A stretch of DNA of 64,000 nt, taken from positions 2,899,501 to 2,963,500 of the forward strand of contig NZ_JNLE01000003.1 in the NCBI RefSeq assembly GCF_000702945.1, written 5' to 3'. The notes under the pieces are model-generated. The model had not been told where the DNA came from, did not search any database, and was given only the letters and a program-made list of their open reading frames with translations. How positions within the stretch are numbered: the stretch's first letter is position 1; each line of letters begins with the position of its first letter. The DNA comes from Clostridium sp. KNHs205. GTDB taxonomy: Bacteria > Bacillota > Clostridia > Lachnospirales > Lachnospiraceae. Positions 6,858-15,998 of the stretch are shown here, piece after piece. A program made the translations under genes and the position numbers.

Positions 6858-9836
6858 CTATGGTTCAAGACCTGAAGTTAAAATACCTTCTACATAAGTT
6901 GTTACTTTTTCCCAAGACACATAACTGTCAGCACTTTCAAGAAAAGAGTAGTCATTGGTCTGGGTATAATTAGACCAGTCTGCTTTTGCAACACGTATCT
7001 GTATCTCAATACTTTGATTTACAGCCAGACTTCCGGCGGCAGAAGTGAATCCGATTTCCAGATAATTATCAGCTCCTGTCTTAGGGGCAGTCAGTGCTAT
7101 AAAATTACCGGTTACGTTGCTGCTTCCCACATGAGACCAGTCACACCAGAAGGATTGGGACTGGCTGCCGTCCTTTGTATAGTAATAATGCAGACTGACA
7201 TCGGATAGACGAATTGCTTCGTTACCTGTATTGGTTAATTTTAGACGCAGGGAAAGGGTATTGGACTGTGCTGTTTTGGTGCCGTTGTAAAAGGTCAGTG
7301 AAAGGCCGGAAGCTGCTGAAGTGCCTGTAATTACAAGTTCTGCATCCTTTCCTGCACTAAAATCAATTAGTAAACGTATCGTTCCTTCTGAAAGAGTGGA
7401 GAGATATTCCTTCTTTAGGATAACTGCAGTACCTGACAAGGTATAATCACTTCCGGATATCAAAAGGGCTGCTCCGTTATAGATACCAAGAAGCGAATTG
7501 CCGTTAAGGGTCAGAGCTATGGGGATATCAGCAGGCGATTCTTTGTCAAACACCGCTCTGTCCGGTGTTATAACCGAATTCGGTACGGTATCTGTTACTG
7601 ACAGGGTAAGGAGCTGTGATGCGCCGGCACTAAAGACGAAGGATAGGGTCGTTGTTCCTGTGGGCAGAGTACTAAGATATTCCTTTTTAAGGGTTATGGT
7701 ATTACCGGTGAGGATATAGTCGGTTCCGGCAGCCAGTACAGCTTCGTTCTTTAAAATGGAGGTAAGGGTATTGCCATTTAGCGTCATATTGATGGTGATA
7801 TCAGCTGGTAAGCGTTTTTCAAAGACAGCTGTAACAGGTGATATGACAGAGCTTGGCGAGGTATCGCTTATATTTACCTTCAATACGGGATTGTATTTGG
7901 CATTATAATCAAAAGTCAATCGGGTGATACCAAGACTTTGACGGTTTAAGTACTCTTTCTTTATGGTTACCTGATTACCGGAAAGACTATAATCAGTTCC
8001 TGCTGTTAAAAGGCTTGTACCGTTTTTAATACTGTTTAAGGAGCCTGCAGCAGAGAGGGTAATCACAATATCTGACTGGCTGCCGGTGGTCTTGTTATAA
8101 TCGGCTCTACCCGGTCTGATATAAGGACTTGTAGTAGTATCACCAACGGCTATGGCAAGAACAGGGTCAACACCACCGTTATAATCCAGAGTCAAACGGT
8201 ATATACCAACCGGCTGTGCAGCCAGATATTCTTTTTTTATGTGCAAAGCTGTTCCTGCCAGCACATAATCAATACCGGCTTGTAAGCTGCTTCCGTTATT
8301 TTTTACTGCTGTTAAAGTATTGGCTTTGGAATTAAGAGTTATTGCAACATCTGCCTGTTTCCCAGGATTCTTATCGAATATGGCAGCTGCAGGACTTATG
8401 GAAGCACTTAAAGCGGATTCTGCTCCGTAGATACCTACTTCATAAATGGAGTAAGGCCAGCTGTTATTATATCGCTGTGTACCATAGATTCTTACATAAC
8501 GTCCTGTGGCAGTCAGGCTGATATCCTCTGTACGTCCTTTTCCGCCATATTGGGTGTAGACGTCGGTCCAGGTGGTGCCATCTGCAGAGACCTGTATTTT
8601 ATACTGGGTTGCATAAGCAGCCTCCCAATAAATAAGAACTCGGTTTATGTCCTTTATAGAGCCCAGATCAATGGACACCCAGTTGGGATCTGAGAGTCCG
8701 GAAGCCCATCTGGTATCAAGACTGCCGTCTGTAATATTATTACCGGGATAGAGACTGCTCTCTGAAGAAGATACAGTAACAGTTCTGCCAAGAGCCAGAT
8801 TGCCGGCAGGAAGGGACTCTGCAGGTAAAAGAGCCGGAAGGTTGGAGAGCATGGATACAGGTCTTTCAGCGATATTTTGAATGCTGTAGGGACTTGTTAC
8901 TGCCACTTCCAGACCCCAGCCGTGAAGTGTATCAAAAGTACCGTCTGTTGACATATCTAAAAAGGTCTGGGGGTTATTTCCCGGTCCGAATTCCCAGGGA
9001 AGATAGCCTATCTGATACTTGTAGCAATACTCAATAATAGTCTGATATGGAATCTTTCCGGATTCTGTTTCATCCCAGATATGACCGAATTCGCCTACTA
9101 TGAGAGGGAGGTTTAAGGCTACGGATTCCTCAAGCTCATCGATTACTCGCTGGTCAGTATATCCCCAGGCTTTCGGCCACCACATATGGACAGAAAACAT
9201 AAGGTTATGATCCGGATCTTCCGTTAACAGGTAGGGGCCGCAGCTTTGCAGAATGTTAATATCCTGTCCGTAGCTGCTGGCATCAATAACCAGAGGAATG
9301 TGGATACCAGCGGTACGCATTCTGTTAACAGCTGTTTTATAACCGGCTTTAAAGTCAGCTTCTGATACCTGCTGGCCCACTTCGTTTCCGATATTGACCA
9401 GTAGATACTCCTGATGCTTCTGTATTACAGCTACAATATCCGGTCTTGTCCAGTAATCCACCAGGGCAGAAAGTTTTGACCAGTCACCGGTTGCATCGTG
9501 GAGCTCCACAATAGGAATCATATTTTCAGTACGGCAATTGCGGATTGCAATGTCCAGCTCTTCCGCAGTTCCTTCCAGAGACCAGACGATTCGAACACTG
9601 TTTGCTCCTGTCTTTGCTATTTCGGAATAGGAGGGAATACCATCCTTATCCGTCCAGACAATCATCTTGTTAATACCATACAAGATTACTTTTTCACCCT
9701 GGTTGTCATAGAGAAAACGGCCCTCTACGCGAAAACCGGGATATTGTGAATCTGCCGCTGAAACTGCTTGGCCTGAAGACAGCAGCAGAAACATAAATGC
9801 AATAAGCGTACATAAAAATAAAAGACGTTTTTTCAT
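6858..9836 (-). CDS. Secreted multimodular GH5 glycoside hydrolase (likely beta-mannanase) with CBM32, four X2 modules and CBM3
   Basis: A 992-residue extracellular enzyme. A signal peptide (MKKRLLFLCT to VSAA, about residues 1-28) precedes a GH5 catalytic domain (about 30-330) with the acid/base Glu152 in NIGNEVG and the nucleophile Glu249 in IVGEFGH. The domain resembles bacterial beta-1,4-mannanases of GH5, so mannan cleavage is the best guess. Next come an F5/8 type C (CBM32) module at about 345-472, four tandem X2 immunoglobulin-like modules at about 476-566, 568-658, 660-749 and 751-838 (each with an (I/L)KKEYL strand), and a C-terminal CBM3 at about 843-985 for cellulose binding. No dockerin or SLH domain is present, so it is probably a free enzyme. 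The minus-strand ribosome site AAGGGAAGG precedes the ATG. Confidence 0.93.
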   Translation of the reverse strand: MKKRLLFLCTLIAFMFLLLSSGQAVSAADSQYPGFRVEGRFLYDNQGEKVILYGINKMIVWTDKDGIPSYSEIAKTGANSVRIVWSLEGTAEELDIAIRNCRTENMIPIVELHDATGDWSKLSALVDYWTRPDIVAVIQKHQEYLLVNIGNEVGQQVSEADFKAGYKTAVNRMRTAGIHIPLVIDASSYGQDINILQSCGPYLLTEDPDHNLMFSVHMWWPKAWGYTDQRVIDELEESVALNLPLIVGEFGHIWDETESGKIPYQTIIEYCYKYQIGYLPWEFGPGNNPQTFLDMSTDGTFDTLHGWGLEVAVTSPYSIQNIAERPVSMLSNLPALLPAESLPAGNLALGRTVTVSSSESSLYPGNNITDGSLDTRWASGLSDPNWVSIDLGSIKDINRVLIYWEAAYATQYKIQVSADGTTWTDVYTQYGGKGRTEDISLTATGRYVRIYGTQRYNNSWPYSIYEVGIYGAESALSASISPAAAIFDKNPGKQADVAITLNSKANTLTAVKNNGSSLQAGIDYVLAGTALHIKKEYLAAQPVGIYRLTLDYNGGVDPVLAIAVGDTTTSPYIRPGRADYNKTTGSQSDIVITLSAAGSLNSIKNGTSLLTAGTDYSLSGNQVTIKKEYLNRQSLGITRLTFDYNAKYNPVLKVNISDTSPSSVISPVTAVFEKRLPADITINMTLNGNTLTSILKNEAVLAAGTDYILTGNTITLKKEYLSTLPTGTTTLSFVFSAGASQLLTLSVTDTVPNSVITPDRAVFDKESPADIPIALTLNGNSLLGIYNGAALLISGSDYTLSGTAVILKKEYLSTLSEGTIRLLIDFSAGKDAELVITGTSAASGLSLTFYNGTKTAQSNTLSLRLKLTNTGNEAIRLSDVSLHYYYTKDGSQSQSFWCDWSHVGSSNVTGNFIALTAPKTGADNYLEIGFTSAAGSLAVNQSIEIQIRVAKADWSNYTQTNDYSFLESADSYVSWEKVTTYVEGILTSGLEP

Positions 9837-10520
9837 TATTTATACCTTCCCTTCTTATATAATAAAATTGCAGAAAGATAAGCAAAACGTATGCTCCAGC
9901 CCATAACATACAGCCTTCCCTCGCTGTTCAGGCCGCCGGTAAAACCCCGATTACAGGATGTCTGAACAAATCAGTCTGTTTAGAAACCTCCTTTCTTCCT
10001 GGGATGAAAACATGCAGGCTGGTAAAGTTGGTGTATTATGAAATGAAATTGAGTCCAATTAGAGTTAAATAAATGTATATTTTATTCCCTAAAGAAGATA
10101 ATTCAAAATTTAGCTAATACAGCAGGGATGGAATAGTTGAGTATTGAGAATTAGTGTTTCGATTTATGTAGTCAGATTTAAATGAGTGTCCAGAGTCAAG
10201 ATTAGCTTGAAGATATAATAAAACCGGTCAGTTTATAACAAGTAGAAAATAATCAGTAACAAAATAATTAGCAGCAACTCCATCTTTTGCATTTATAGTT
10301 TGGTCATTTTAAACTTTTAAAAAAGTTGGTTCTTTTTCTGGAATTACTAACTGAAAGAACAACCTGTACAAAAAATTTCACTAGGGGTTATGTAATATAA
10401 AGGAAAACATGATAATAAAATTCTAGTTACTAAAGCTTAAAATAATGGAATGTAAATATATGGATTGTATTTCATATTATAACATGATAGTTGAGAGAAT
10501 TCCAGAATTAATTTTATGAA
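9837..10520. other. Long AT-rich intergenic region upstream of the GH5 gene
   Basis: No convincing gene is present. The minus-strand leader of the GH5 gene lies here. A minus-strand open frame that overlaps the tandem repeat farther right translates the repeat itself and lacks a ribosome site, so I do not call it. I did not find a clear promoter. Confidence 0.4.
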
Positions 10521-10620
10521 CAAGTAATCTGCAAAATTTGGACAAGCAACCTGCAAAATTTGAACAAGTAATCTGCAAAATTTGGACAGCAACCTGCAAA
10601 ATTTCATGACAAGTAACCTT
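10521..10620. repeat. 22-bp tandem repeat, about 4.5 copies
   Basis: Units start at about 10521, 10543, 10565, 10587 and 10610. Each reads CAAG(T/C)AA(T/C)CTGCAAAATTTG plus two or three bases. Copies alternate between a TAAT and a CAAC version, giving a 44-bp higher-order period. The last copy is cut short. It lies downstream of the FNT gene and its terminator. Confidence 0.8.
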
Positions 10621-10652
10621 GATATTTTTAACTGATTCAACATTAATAAAAT

Positions 10653-10690
10653 AGCACCCTTACACCGTAAAATCAAGGTGTAAGAGTGCT
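10653..10690 (-). terminator. Terminator of the asr-FNT transcript
   Basis: A 14-bp stem with one mismatch, 10653-10666 (AGCACCCTTACACC) pairing with 10677-10690, and a 10-base loop. On the minus strand it is followed by an A/T-rich TTTTATT tract. It lies 70 bases after the stop of the FNT gene. Confidence 0.7.
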
Positions 10691-10760
10691 GATAAGTATT
10701 AAATACCAAAAGAATAAAAGCTCAGCATTTACTTATATAATAAAAATGCTTTTAGTACAA

Positions 10761-11528
10761 TTAGTTGGTCTTGTGTTTCGAAATCAGGTAGTAAGGTAAA
10801 GCTACAAGAAGTATACCACCTACCATATTACCAAGGGTTACATAAAGAAGATTATGAGCATATCCGCCAAGGGACAGAGCGCTTCCGGTATCAGCAAATA
10901 AACCGGCTGTTAATAAGGTCATATTGGCTACACTGTGCTCATATCCGGAGGTAATAAAGGCAAAGAGGCACCAGAAAACCATTATAAGTTTCCCGCTTTC
11001 GGACTTACAGCGGATACTGCACCAAACTGCCAGGCAAACTAAAGTATTACACAGGATACCCCGGGTAAAGAGAATCCACGGAGAGAGCTCCATCTTAGTT
11101 TGTGAAGCTTTAATAATAAATTCTCCAACAGGGCCTTTCGCCAGTCCTGATTGCCAGAACAGAAAAGCTATCAGAATGGCACCAGCCAGATTTCCGATAA
11201 AGCATACAAGCCAGAGGAGTAAAGTATCTTTTAATTTGACTTTTTTGTTAAAGAGCCCAAGAGCCATAACCATATTATTTCCGGTAAATAGTTCTGAACC
11301 GGCCATAATTACCAGGCTTAAGGCAATACCAAAAGATATCCCCATCAATATCTTAACATAAGGCTGATCTGCCAGCATACCTCCGATGGAAAAAATCAGC
11401 AGGATACCAAAGCCTACATAGATACCGGCCAGCATAGAGGAGACAAAATACCCCAACGGATTCCCTGATAAAAATTTGATTTTCCCCTGTGAAGCATTTC
11501 CAAAGGCTTCTACTTCTTCATTATACAT
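10761..11528 (-). CDS. FNT-family channel, probable hydrosulfide/formate/nitrite transporter linked to asrABC
   Basis: A 255-residue integral membrane protein of the formate/nitrite transporter family, which forms pentameric anion channels. Family features include the early NPLGYFVSSMLAGIYVGFG segment, AGSELFTGNN (the conserved loop in the pore) and SGYEHSVANM with the central histidine. Because it directly follows asrC, asrB and asrA on the same strand, export of the hydrosulfide made by sulfite reduction is the likely job; an FNT channel beside asr genes in Clostridioides difficile is known to conduct HS-. Formate or nitrite transport cannot be ruled out from sequence. A 229-base spacer to asrC contains no recognisable gene, so co-transcription is probable but not certain. 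Confidence 0.88.
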   Translation of the reverse strand: MYNEEVEAFGNASQGKIKFLSGNPLGYFVSSMLAGIYVGFGILLIFSIGGMLADQPYVKILMGISFGIALSLVIMAGSELFTGNNMVMALGLFNKKVKLKDTLLLWLVCFIGNLAGAILIAFLFWQSGLAKGPVGEFIIKASQTKMELSPWILFTRGILCNTLVCLAVWCSIRCKSESGKLIMVFWCLFAFITSGYEHSVANMTLLTAGLFADTGSALSLGGYAHNLLYVTLGNMVGGILLVALPYYLISKHKTN

Positions 11529-11757
11529 GTTTTTGGTCCCAATCCCTTCTTTTAATGATTTTCGTTAATAGATATATTCAGCATATTTATTTAAAGCATT
11601 TGTCAGCCCTTTTAGGCCTAGATTTGCAATAGGAAGTCTTATATTCATACTGGCTGCAACAGGTACATACCTGTTTTTTGTGAGTATTAGTGAAATGTAA
11701 GTCACAGAAAACCGGAAAATAGCAGTACCAAACTGAAGGCTTGAAAGCTTGTGTGTC

Positions 11758-12720
11758 TTAATAGACAATACCCTTCCAATAGATATTCTGGCTGACACAC
11801 GCCTGTTCCGGCAAATGCACCTCTTTTAAAGCCCACTTTTTAAATTCATCAAAGCCTGTTCGATCAACAATATAACCAATATGTTCTTTTCTTCCCGGAG
11901 CCTCCTTATCAATGTATTCTTCCACATAAGCATAGGTATTCAGAATAATCTTGATAATACTTTCTTCATCCGCCCATTTGATGAAATCCTCCCCTAACCT
12001 GGGATTCTTCTTACCGGTTCTGCCCAGTAAGGTCAGACGGTAATATTTTTCCTGACTTCTGGTCCAGGCTCTGGTGGGGCATTGAATAACACATTCTCCG
12101 CAGCCAATACATTTCTCATGATTTCTTTCTACTTTATAATTAACGAAGGAGAGCGCGCCTACGGATTTTTTCTTGCAGGCTTTCACACAGGCCCCGCAGC
12201 TGATACAACGGTCTTTATTGTACTGAGGCTCAGTCATTCCAAGAATACCAAAATCATGCATACGTACCTTGGCACAATCATTAGGACAGCCTGTAAGAGC
12301 AATTTTAAAGTGCAGATCATGAGGAAATACAGCCTGTTCAATCTTCAGGGCAAATGCTGAGGTATCATAACAGGCATATGGACAGACTCTGTTTCCAACG
12401 CAGGCGACAATATTTCTGGTACCGGATGCCTCGTAACCTTTTCCTTTTTCTCCCTGGTTGATTAGAAGTCCTTCGATCAAGGGCTGTAAAAGCGTATTGA
12501 CCTCCGGCATATCTTCGTATTTAATACCCGGTATTTCAAAACCCTGTCTGACCGTAATATGAAGAGTGCCATTTCCGTATTCCTCTGCAATCTTTTGGAT
12601 AACCGCTAAATATTTTGCATCCATATGTCCTCCGGGGACACGGATTCTGGAGGCGGTAATTCCTCTTTCCTTGGTGACACGGAAAGCATTTTTCTTTAAA
12701 TTCTTGGTATTGATATCCAT
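11758..12720 (-). CDS. asrC: Anaerobic sulfite reductase subunit C (siroheme/4Fe-4S)
   Basis: A 320-residue catalytic subunit. It has the nitrite/sulfite reductase ferredoxin-like half domain near the N terminus (ITASRIRVPGGHMDAKYL). The siroheme-4Fe-4S ligands are CVGNRVCPYAC and, farther on, TGCPNDC. Two ferredoxin clusters follow, CISCGACVKAC and CIGCGECVIQCP. The enzyme reduces sulfite to sulfide with six electrons passed from AsrA and AsrB, in the cytoplasm. The ribosome site TAGGAGGT lies just ahead of the ATG, in the 10-base gap after asrB. It resembles Salmonella and clostridial AsrC in length and motif order. The minus-strand open frame overlapping its 3' end is not a gene. Confidence 0.95.
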   Translation of the reverse strand: MDINTKNLKKNAFRVTKERGITASRIRVPGGHMDAKYLAVIQKIAEEYGNGTLHITVRQGFEIPGIKYEDMPEVNTLLQPLIEGLLINQGEKGKGYEASGTRNIVACVGNRVCPYACYDTSAFALKIEQAVFPHDLHFKIALTGCPNDCAKVRMHDFGILGMTEPQYNKDRCISCGACVKACKKKSVGALSFVNYKVERNHEKCIGCGECVIQCPTRAWTRSQEKYYRLTLLGRTGKKNPRLGEDFIKWADEESIIKIILNTYAYVEEYIDKEAPGRKEHIGYIVDRTGFDEFKKWALKEVHLPEQACVSQNIYWKGIVY

Positions 12721-12730
12721 TCATTACCTC

Positions 12731-13558
12731 CTAATCCACCAGAAGACGTCCTTTGGTATAGGGAAATACCGGGCCGTCCAGGCACACATAAACATCATCT
12801 ATTTTACAGTGACCGCATTTACCGATTCCACAGCACATTTTTCTCTCATGGGAAATCCAGATATTTTCTTCCGGATAACCTTCCTTTAACAGACCCTGCA
12901 CAGTAAAATGCATCATCATGGGAGGTCCCACTACAATGATTGCAGTATCTTTCTTTGAATTCACCTTAATAGCAGGAATATACTCAGTAACCAGTCCAAC
13001 CTGATAGGTAGGTAAGTCCAGTGTATTCTCACTGACGTCAGGAGTCGTGTCATCTTCTTTATCTACTGTCAGAATAAGCTTCATAGTATCTTTCCAGTTT
13101 TTAAGCTCCTCCTTAAACAGTACAAAAGAAGGTGATTTAAATCCGGTTATAACAGTCATATCCTTGACCTGAGCGCGGTTCCTGTGAAAGTATTCAATTA
13201 CGCCACGTACCGGAGAAACCCCTGTACCGCCTGCAATAATAATCAATTCCTTATCCTTATAATTCTCCACATCAAAGCCATTACCATAAGGGCCTCTCAT
13301 AAATAGGGTATTACCTTTATATAATTCAAAGATTTCATTGGTTACCTTACCCACCTTACGGATAGTAAGCTCCACATATCCGTCACCGATACCGCTGACA
13401 GAGATAGGTGCTTCCCCGAACTTTGGAAGGGAAACTTCAAAAAACTGTCCGGGACGTACTTCTCCATTAAAGGACAGACGAAAAGTATATTCAAGTTCCG
13501 TATGTTTCTTAACCTCCAGGATTTCCGATAGAAAAGGAGTATATTCATTCTTACTCAT
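12731..13558 (-). CDS. asrB: Anaerobic sulfite reductase subunit B (FAD/NAD(P)H-binding)
   Basis: A 275-residue ferredoxin-NADP reductase-like subunit that moves electrons from NADH through FAD to the iron-sulfur subunits. The flavin-binding RPGQFFEVSLP region is followed by the NAD-binding IIIAGGTGVSPVRG loop. Near the C terminus is a 2Fe-2S ligand group, CCGIGKCGHC followed by VYVCLDGP. This is the layout of AsrB and of dihydroorotate dehydrogenase PyrK-type subunits; the flanking asrA and asrC decide the name. Its ATG overlaps the last eight bases of asrA, indicating translational coupling. Confidence 0.95.
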   Translation of the reverse strand: MSKNEYTPFLSEILEVKKHTELEYTFRLSFNGEVRPGQFFEVSLPKFGEAPISVSGIGDGYVELTIRKVGKVTNEIFELYKGNTLFMRGPYGNGFDVENYKDKELIIIAGGTGVSPVRGVIEYFHRNRAQVKDMTVITGFKSPSFVLFKEELKNWKDTMKLILTVDKEDDTTPDVSENTLDLPTYQVGLVTEYIPAIKVNSKKDTAIIVVGPPMMMHFTVQGLLKEGYPEENIWISHERKMCCGIGKCGHCKIDDVYVCLDGPVFPYTKGRLLVD

Positions 13559-14570
13559 TGCCCGTTACCTCCTTCATGGCATCCCCCAGGCGGTTCACAC
13601 AATGGGAGAATGAGATGTATTCAGGACAGACATCATCGCATCTGCCGCAGCCAACACACATGTGATATCCGTTTCTTTTTTTGAAGTCATAAACCTTATG
13701 CATTACCTTAAAGCGCATCCTGTCTCCATTTTTCTTACGGTAAGAACCGCCGCCGGCCATATCCGTATAGCCATCAACCATACAGGAAGCGTGTACCCGC
13801 CTGCGTTCGCCTGCTTTCCCGTTATCCGTATAGAATATATCCTGCATCGTAAAGCAGGTACAGGTAGGACAGACAAAATTACATCTGCCGCAGTTAATGC
13901 AGCGGCTGTCATATTCCTTCCAAAGACTGGCACCATTTACTGCTATACTTAAATTTTCAGGTATTTTTACGCTTATCTCGTTACTGGTTACAAAAGGTAT
14001 TACAACTTCCTCTTCTTTTTGTGAGCAGCGGGAGAACAGCGGATTCATTTCCTCCCAATGGCTGTCGATATGATAGACACCATCTTTTATTGTCAGACCG
14101 GCATCATAGGAAGCAATCTGATTTGTCCCCATACTAACACAGAAGCAGTTATCATAAGTAGCACTACACCCTATTACAAAAAATCGTACATTGTCTCTAA
14201 GTCTCTGATAATAGTAATCTTCGTAGCCATTCCTTAAATAAATCTCATCCAGGCGCTTCACTGCATGAAGATCACAGCTTCGAAGGAAGATGACAGCTCC
14301 CATTTTACGATTTGCCTCTGCTTCTTTTACTGTTCCCTCCGTGTAATAAAATAAAGTTTCAGATAAAGGAAGAAGTACTTCCTTAAAAGAAAAATCAGAT
14401 TTCTTTTCCCATTCGATTTCACTGATATTATCAATAGCAGCATAACGTGTAATATTTGTATCTGAATACATACCTTCACCGGGCATTTTCTTCGGTGCAA
14501 AAATCAGATAATCTTTCTGCCATTCCTTTATCACTTCGTTAAAATTATTTTCGTTAAGCAGATATCCCAT
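13551..14570 (-). CDS. asrA: Anaerobic sulfite reductase subunit A (4Fe-4S)
   Basis: A 339-residue electron-transfer subunit. Its C-terminal third has two 4Fe-4S motifs, CINCGRCNFVCPTC and CVGCGRCDDVCPEY, and its N-terminal half is the AsrA/hydrogenase-beta-like region (FLRSCDLHAVKRLD, FFVIGCSATYDNCFC). It forms the first gene of asrABC. Sulfite reduction here may serve assimilation, sulfite detoxification, or electron disposal. A Crp-like half-palindrome at 14592-14607 lies 22 bases before the start, which points to control by the neighbouring Crp/Fnr regulator. Confidence 0.95.
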   Translation of the reverse strand: MGYLLNENNFNEVIKEWQKDYLIFAPKKMPGEGMYSDTNITRYAAIDNISEIEWEKKSDFSFKEVLLPLSETLFYYTEGTVKEAEANRKMGAVIFLRSCDLHAVKRLDEIYLRNGYEDYYYQRLRDNVRFFVIGCSATYDNCFCVSMGTNQIASYDAGLTIKDGVYHIDSHWEEMNPLFSRCSQKEEEVVIPFVTSNEISVKIPENLSIAVNGASLWKEYDSRCINCGRCNFVCPTCTCFTMQDIFYTDNGKAGERRRVHASCMVDGYTDMAGGGSYRKKNGDRMRFKVMHKVYDFKKRNGYHMCVGCGRCDDVCPEYISFSHCVNRLGDAMKEVTGNE

Positions 14571-14591
14571 GATTCACCTTCCTTTTTATAT

Positions 14592-14607
14592 TGTTAAATA
14601 TATCACA
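14592..14607 (-). promoter_or_regulatory. Candidate Crp/Fnr-type operator upstream of asrA
   Basis: Read on the minus strand the site is TGTGA-N6-TAACA, one base from the classical TGTGA-N6-TCACA. It lies between the terminator of the Crp/Fnr gene and the asrA ribosome site. No good -35 box is visible, in keeping with an activator-dependent promoter, though this is inference. Confidence 0.5.
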
Positions 14608-14616
14608 GGCATAGAA

Positions 14617-14646
14617 AAAACACCGTGATATAAATCACGGTGTTTT
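14617..14646 (-). terminator. Terminator of the Crp/Fnr gene, overlapping its stop codon
   Basis: A perfect 13-bp stem, AAAACACCGTGAT paired with its complement across a four-base loop, followed on the minus strand by TTTTTT. It includes the last coding bases of the regulator. The core GTGAT-N4-ATCAC also resembles a Crp-type operator, so the sequence may have two roles. Confidence 0.75.
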
Positions 14647-15324
14647 AAAATATTCGCTTAACTTTTTTTGATTAGGTATCAGAAATCCGGTTTTATTTGT
14701 TACAACCAGTCCCATCTCTACCAGTCTTTTCATTTGTCTGGATACAGTTTCACGTTTGGAGCCTAACATTTCCGCCAGGAAGGTAATTGTTAAATTCATA
14801 TCGATTCTTATGCCGTCAGCCTCTTTTATACCGCAATCCTTTGAGAGCTTATAGAGTTTGGCAGCAAGGCGCTTTTCTCCTGACAGATCGTTGGTGGTAT
14901 TTTTTAACTGCCGGTACAGCCTTCTTATTTTGAGGGACATAGAATCAAAGACTGCTTTTAAAAGTGCCGGATCCTTCTCCATAACGTGGAAGAACTTCTG
15001 AATGGGGATGGACAGAACCTGTGAATTTTCTAACAGTTCGCAGTTAATAGAAGCCGGCAGGTCTTGCAGAATAACCTCATTTAACATACTTCCCGCTCCA
15101 TAGACAAAGATTACCTTCTTTTCGCCCAGGCTGTTCAGCTTATATAATGAAGCCCTTCCCTGGATTAGGATATACAGATTCTTAACCTCTTCCTTGTCTC
15201 GAAAAAGATGTTTGCCTTTATCTGCTCTTATAATAGAAGAGAAGGCTGCAATGGCTGTTAAACTGGCCTTGGAAGCTGGCTTTAGCACTTCAGCTGTATT
15301 CAGAGCTTCCTGAATGGAAGTCAA
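14635..15324 (-). CDS. Crp/Fnr-family transcriptional regulator
   Basis: A 229-residue regulator. The N-terminal cyclic-nucleotide-binding-like beta roll (about 25-140, with KGKHLFRDKEEVKNLYILIQ and the following strands) leads to a dimerisation helix and a C-terminal winged helix whose recognition helix reads LGSKRETVSRQMKRL, as in Crp/Fnr proteins. There is no N-terminal cysteine cluster, so an oxygen-sensing 4Fe-4S site of the Fnr kind is not evident. Translation probably begins at TTG 15324, with an almost perfect AAGGAGGTGA just upstream. It precedes asrA on the same strand and probably controls it. It starts 17 bases after the hydrolase gene and may be co-transcribed with it. Confidence 0.9.
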   Translation of the reverse strand: MTSIQEALNTAEVLKPASKASLTAIAAFSSIIRADKGKHLFRDKEEVKNLYILIQGRASLYKLNSLGEKKVIFVYGAGSMLNEVILQDLPASINCELLENSQVLSIPIQKFFHVMEKDPALLKAVFDSMSLKIRRLYRQLKNTTNDLSGEKRLAAKLYKLSKDCGIKEADGIRIDMNLTITFLAEMLGSKRETVSRQMKRLVEMGLVVTNKTGFLIPNQKKLSEYFKTP

Positions 15325-15341
15325 ATACTCACCTCCTTAGA

Positions 15342-15998
15342 TTATAGAAAAAAATCCTTAAAGTCCGGGTAAAGTATATCCTGATTAGTAATATAGCTGT
15401 CATGTCCGTGACCTTTCATGACCTTTAAGGTGGCATTGGGCATGGCATCCTTGAGAAGCCTGAAAGACTCAGCTTTAAAGAGATCCTGTTCACCGGCTAG
15501 TAACAGGGTGGGAACAGCTACAGTCTTAACCTCCTCAAGCTCAATATTTGGCTGTTCGAACATCATTTTACACAAGGGATCGTTTGTATTTTCGTAAGCT
15601 TCCTTCAGATTCTGATAATTTTCCTCCGTAAAATCCTCAGGTTTCAGATTAACACCCAGAAGCGCCATTTTGTTAATTACTTCACTGTGTTTAATGGATA
15701 ATATCAGACTGATAATAGCACCATCGCTGAAACCGATGATATTTGCTTTCTTAAGGGACAAAGCTTTTATAAAATGATAAATATCCTCAGCCATGGTTTC
15801 ATAGGTATAATCCTCTGTCTTAGCACTCTGACCATGATTACGGCTGTCTATGCCATAGACGGTAAAATGTTCTTTTAATTTACCCGTCAGACTGTCAAAC
15901 ATAAAGTGGTCACCGCCATTACCATGGAGCAGCAGCAGAGGAGCGCCGGCACCGGTTTTTTCATAAAATAACGTTGTATTATTGATATCGAGCAGCAT
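15342..15998 (-). CDS. Alpha/beta hydrolase
   Basis: A 218-residue alpha/beta-fold hydrolase. The oxyanion region LLLLHGNGGDHFMF, the nucleophile elbow IGFSDGAI (Ser within G-x-S-x-G), the acid in LLAGEQDLF and the histidine in KGHGHDSYI are all present. The length suits small esterases or C-C hydrolases; the substrate is unknown. I use ATG 15998 because a minus-strand AAAGGAGA site precedes it; a longer frame from 16037 lacks one. It leads into the Crp/Fnr gene. Confidence 0.85.
   Translation of the reverse strand: MLLDINNTTLFYEKTGAGAPLLLLHGNGGDHFMFDSLTGKLKEHFTVYGIDSRNHGQSAKTEDYTYETMAEDIYHFIKALSLKKANIIGFSDGAIISLILSIKHSEVINKMALLGVNLKPEDFTEENYQNLKEAYENTNDPLCKMMFEQPNIELEEVKTVAVPTLLLAGEQDLFKAESFRLLKDAMPNATLKVMKGHGHDSYITNQDILYPDFKDFFL

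Noticed and set aside
10521..10620. Possible CRISPR array
   Set aside because: Units are contiguous tandem copies with no unique spacers, and no cas genes are near.
10437..10709. 90-codon minus-strand frame across the 22-bp repeat
   Set aside because: It is the translation of the tandem repeat, with no ribosome site and no family match; it also overlaps the terminator of the FNT gene.
11565..11798. 77-codon minus-strand frame after asrC
   Set aside because: It overlaps the end of asrC, has no ribosome site and shows no recognisable domain.
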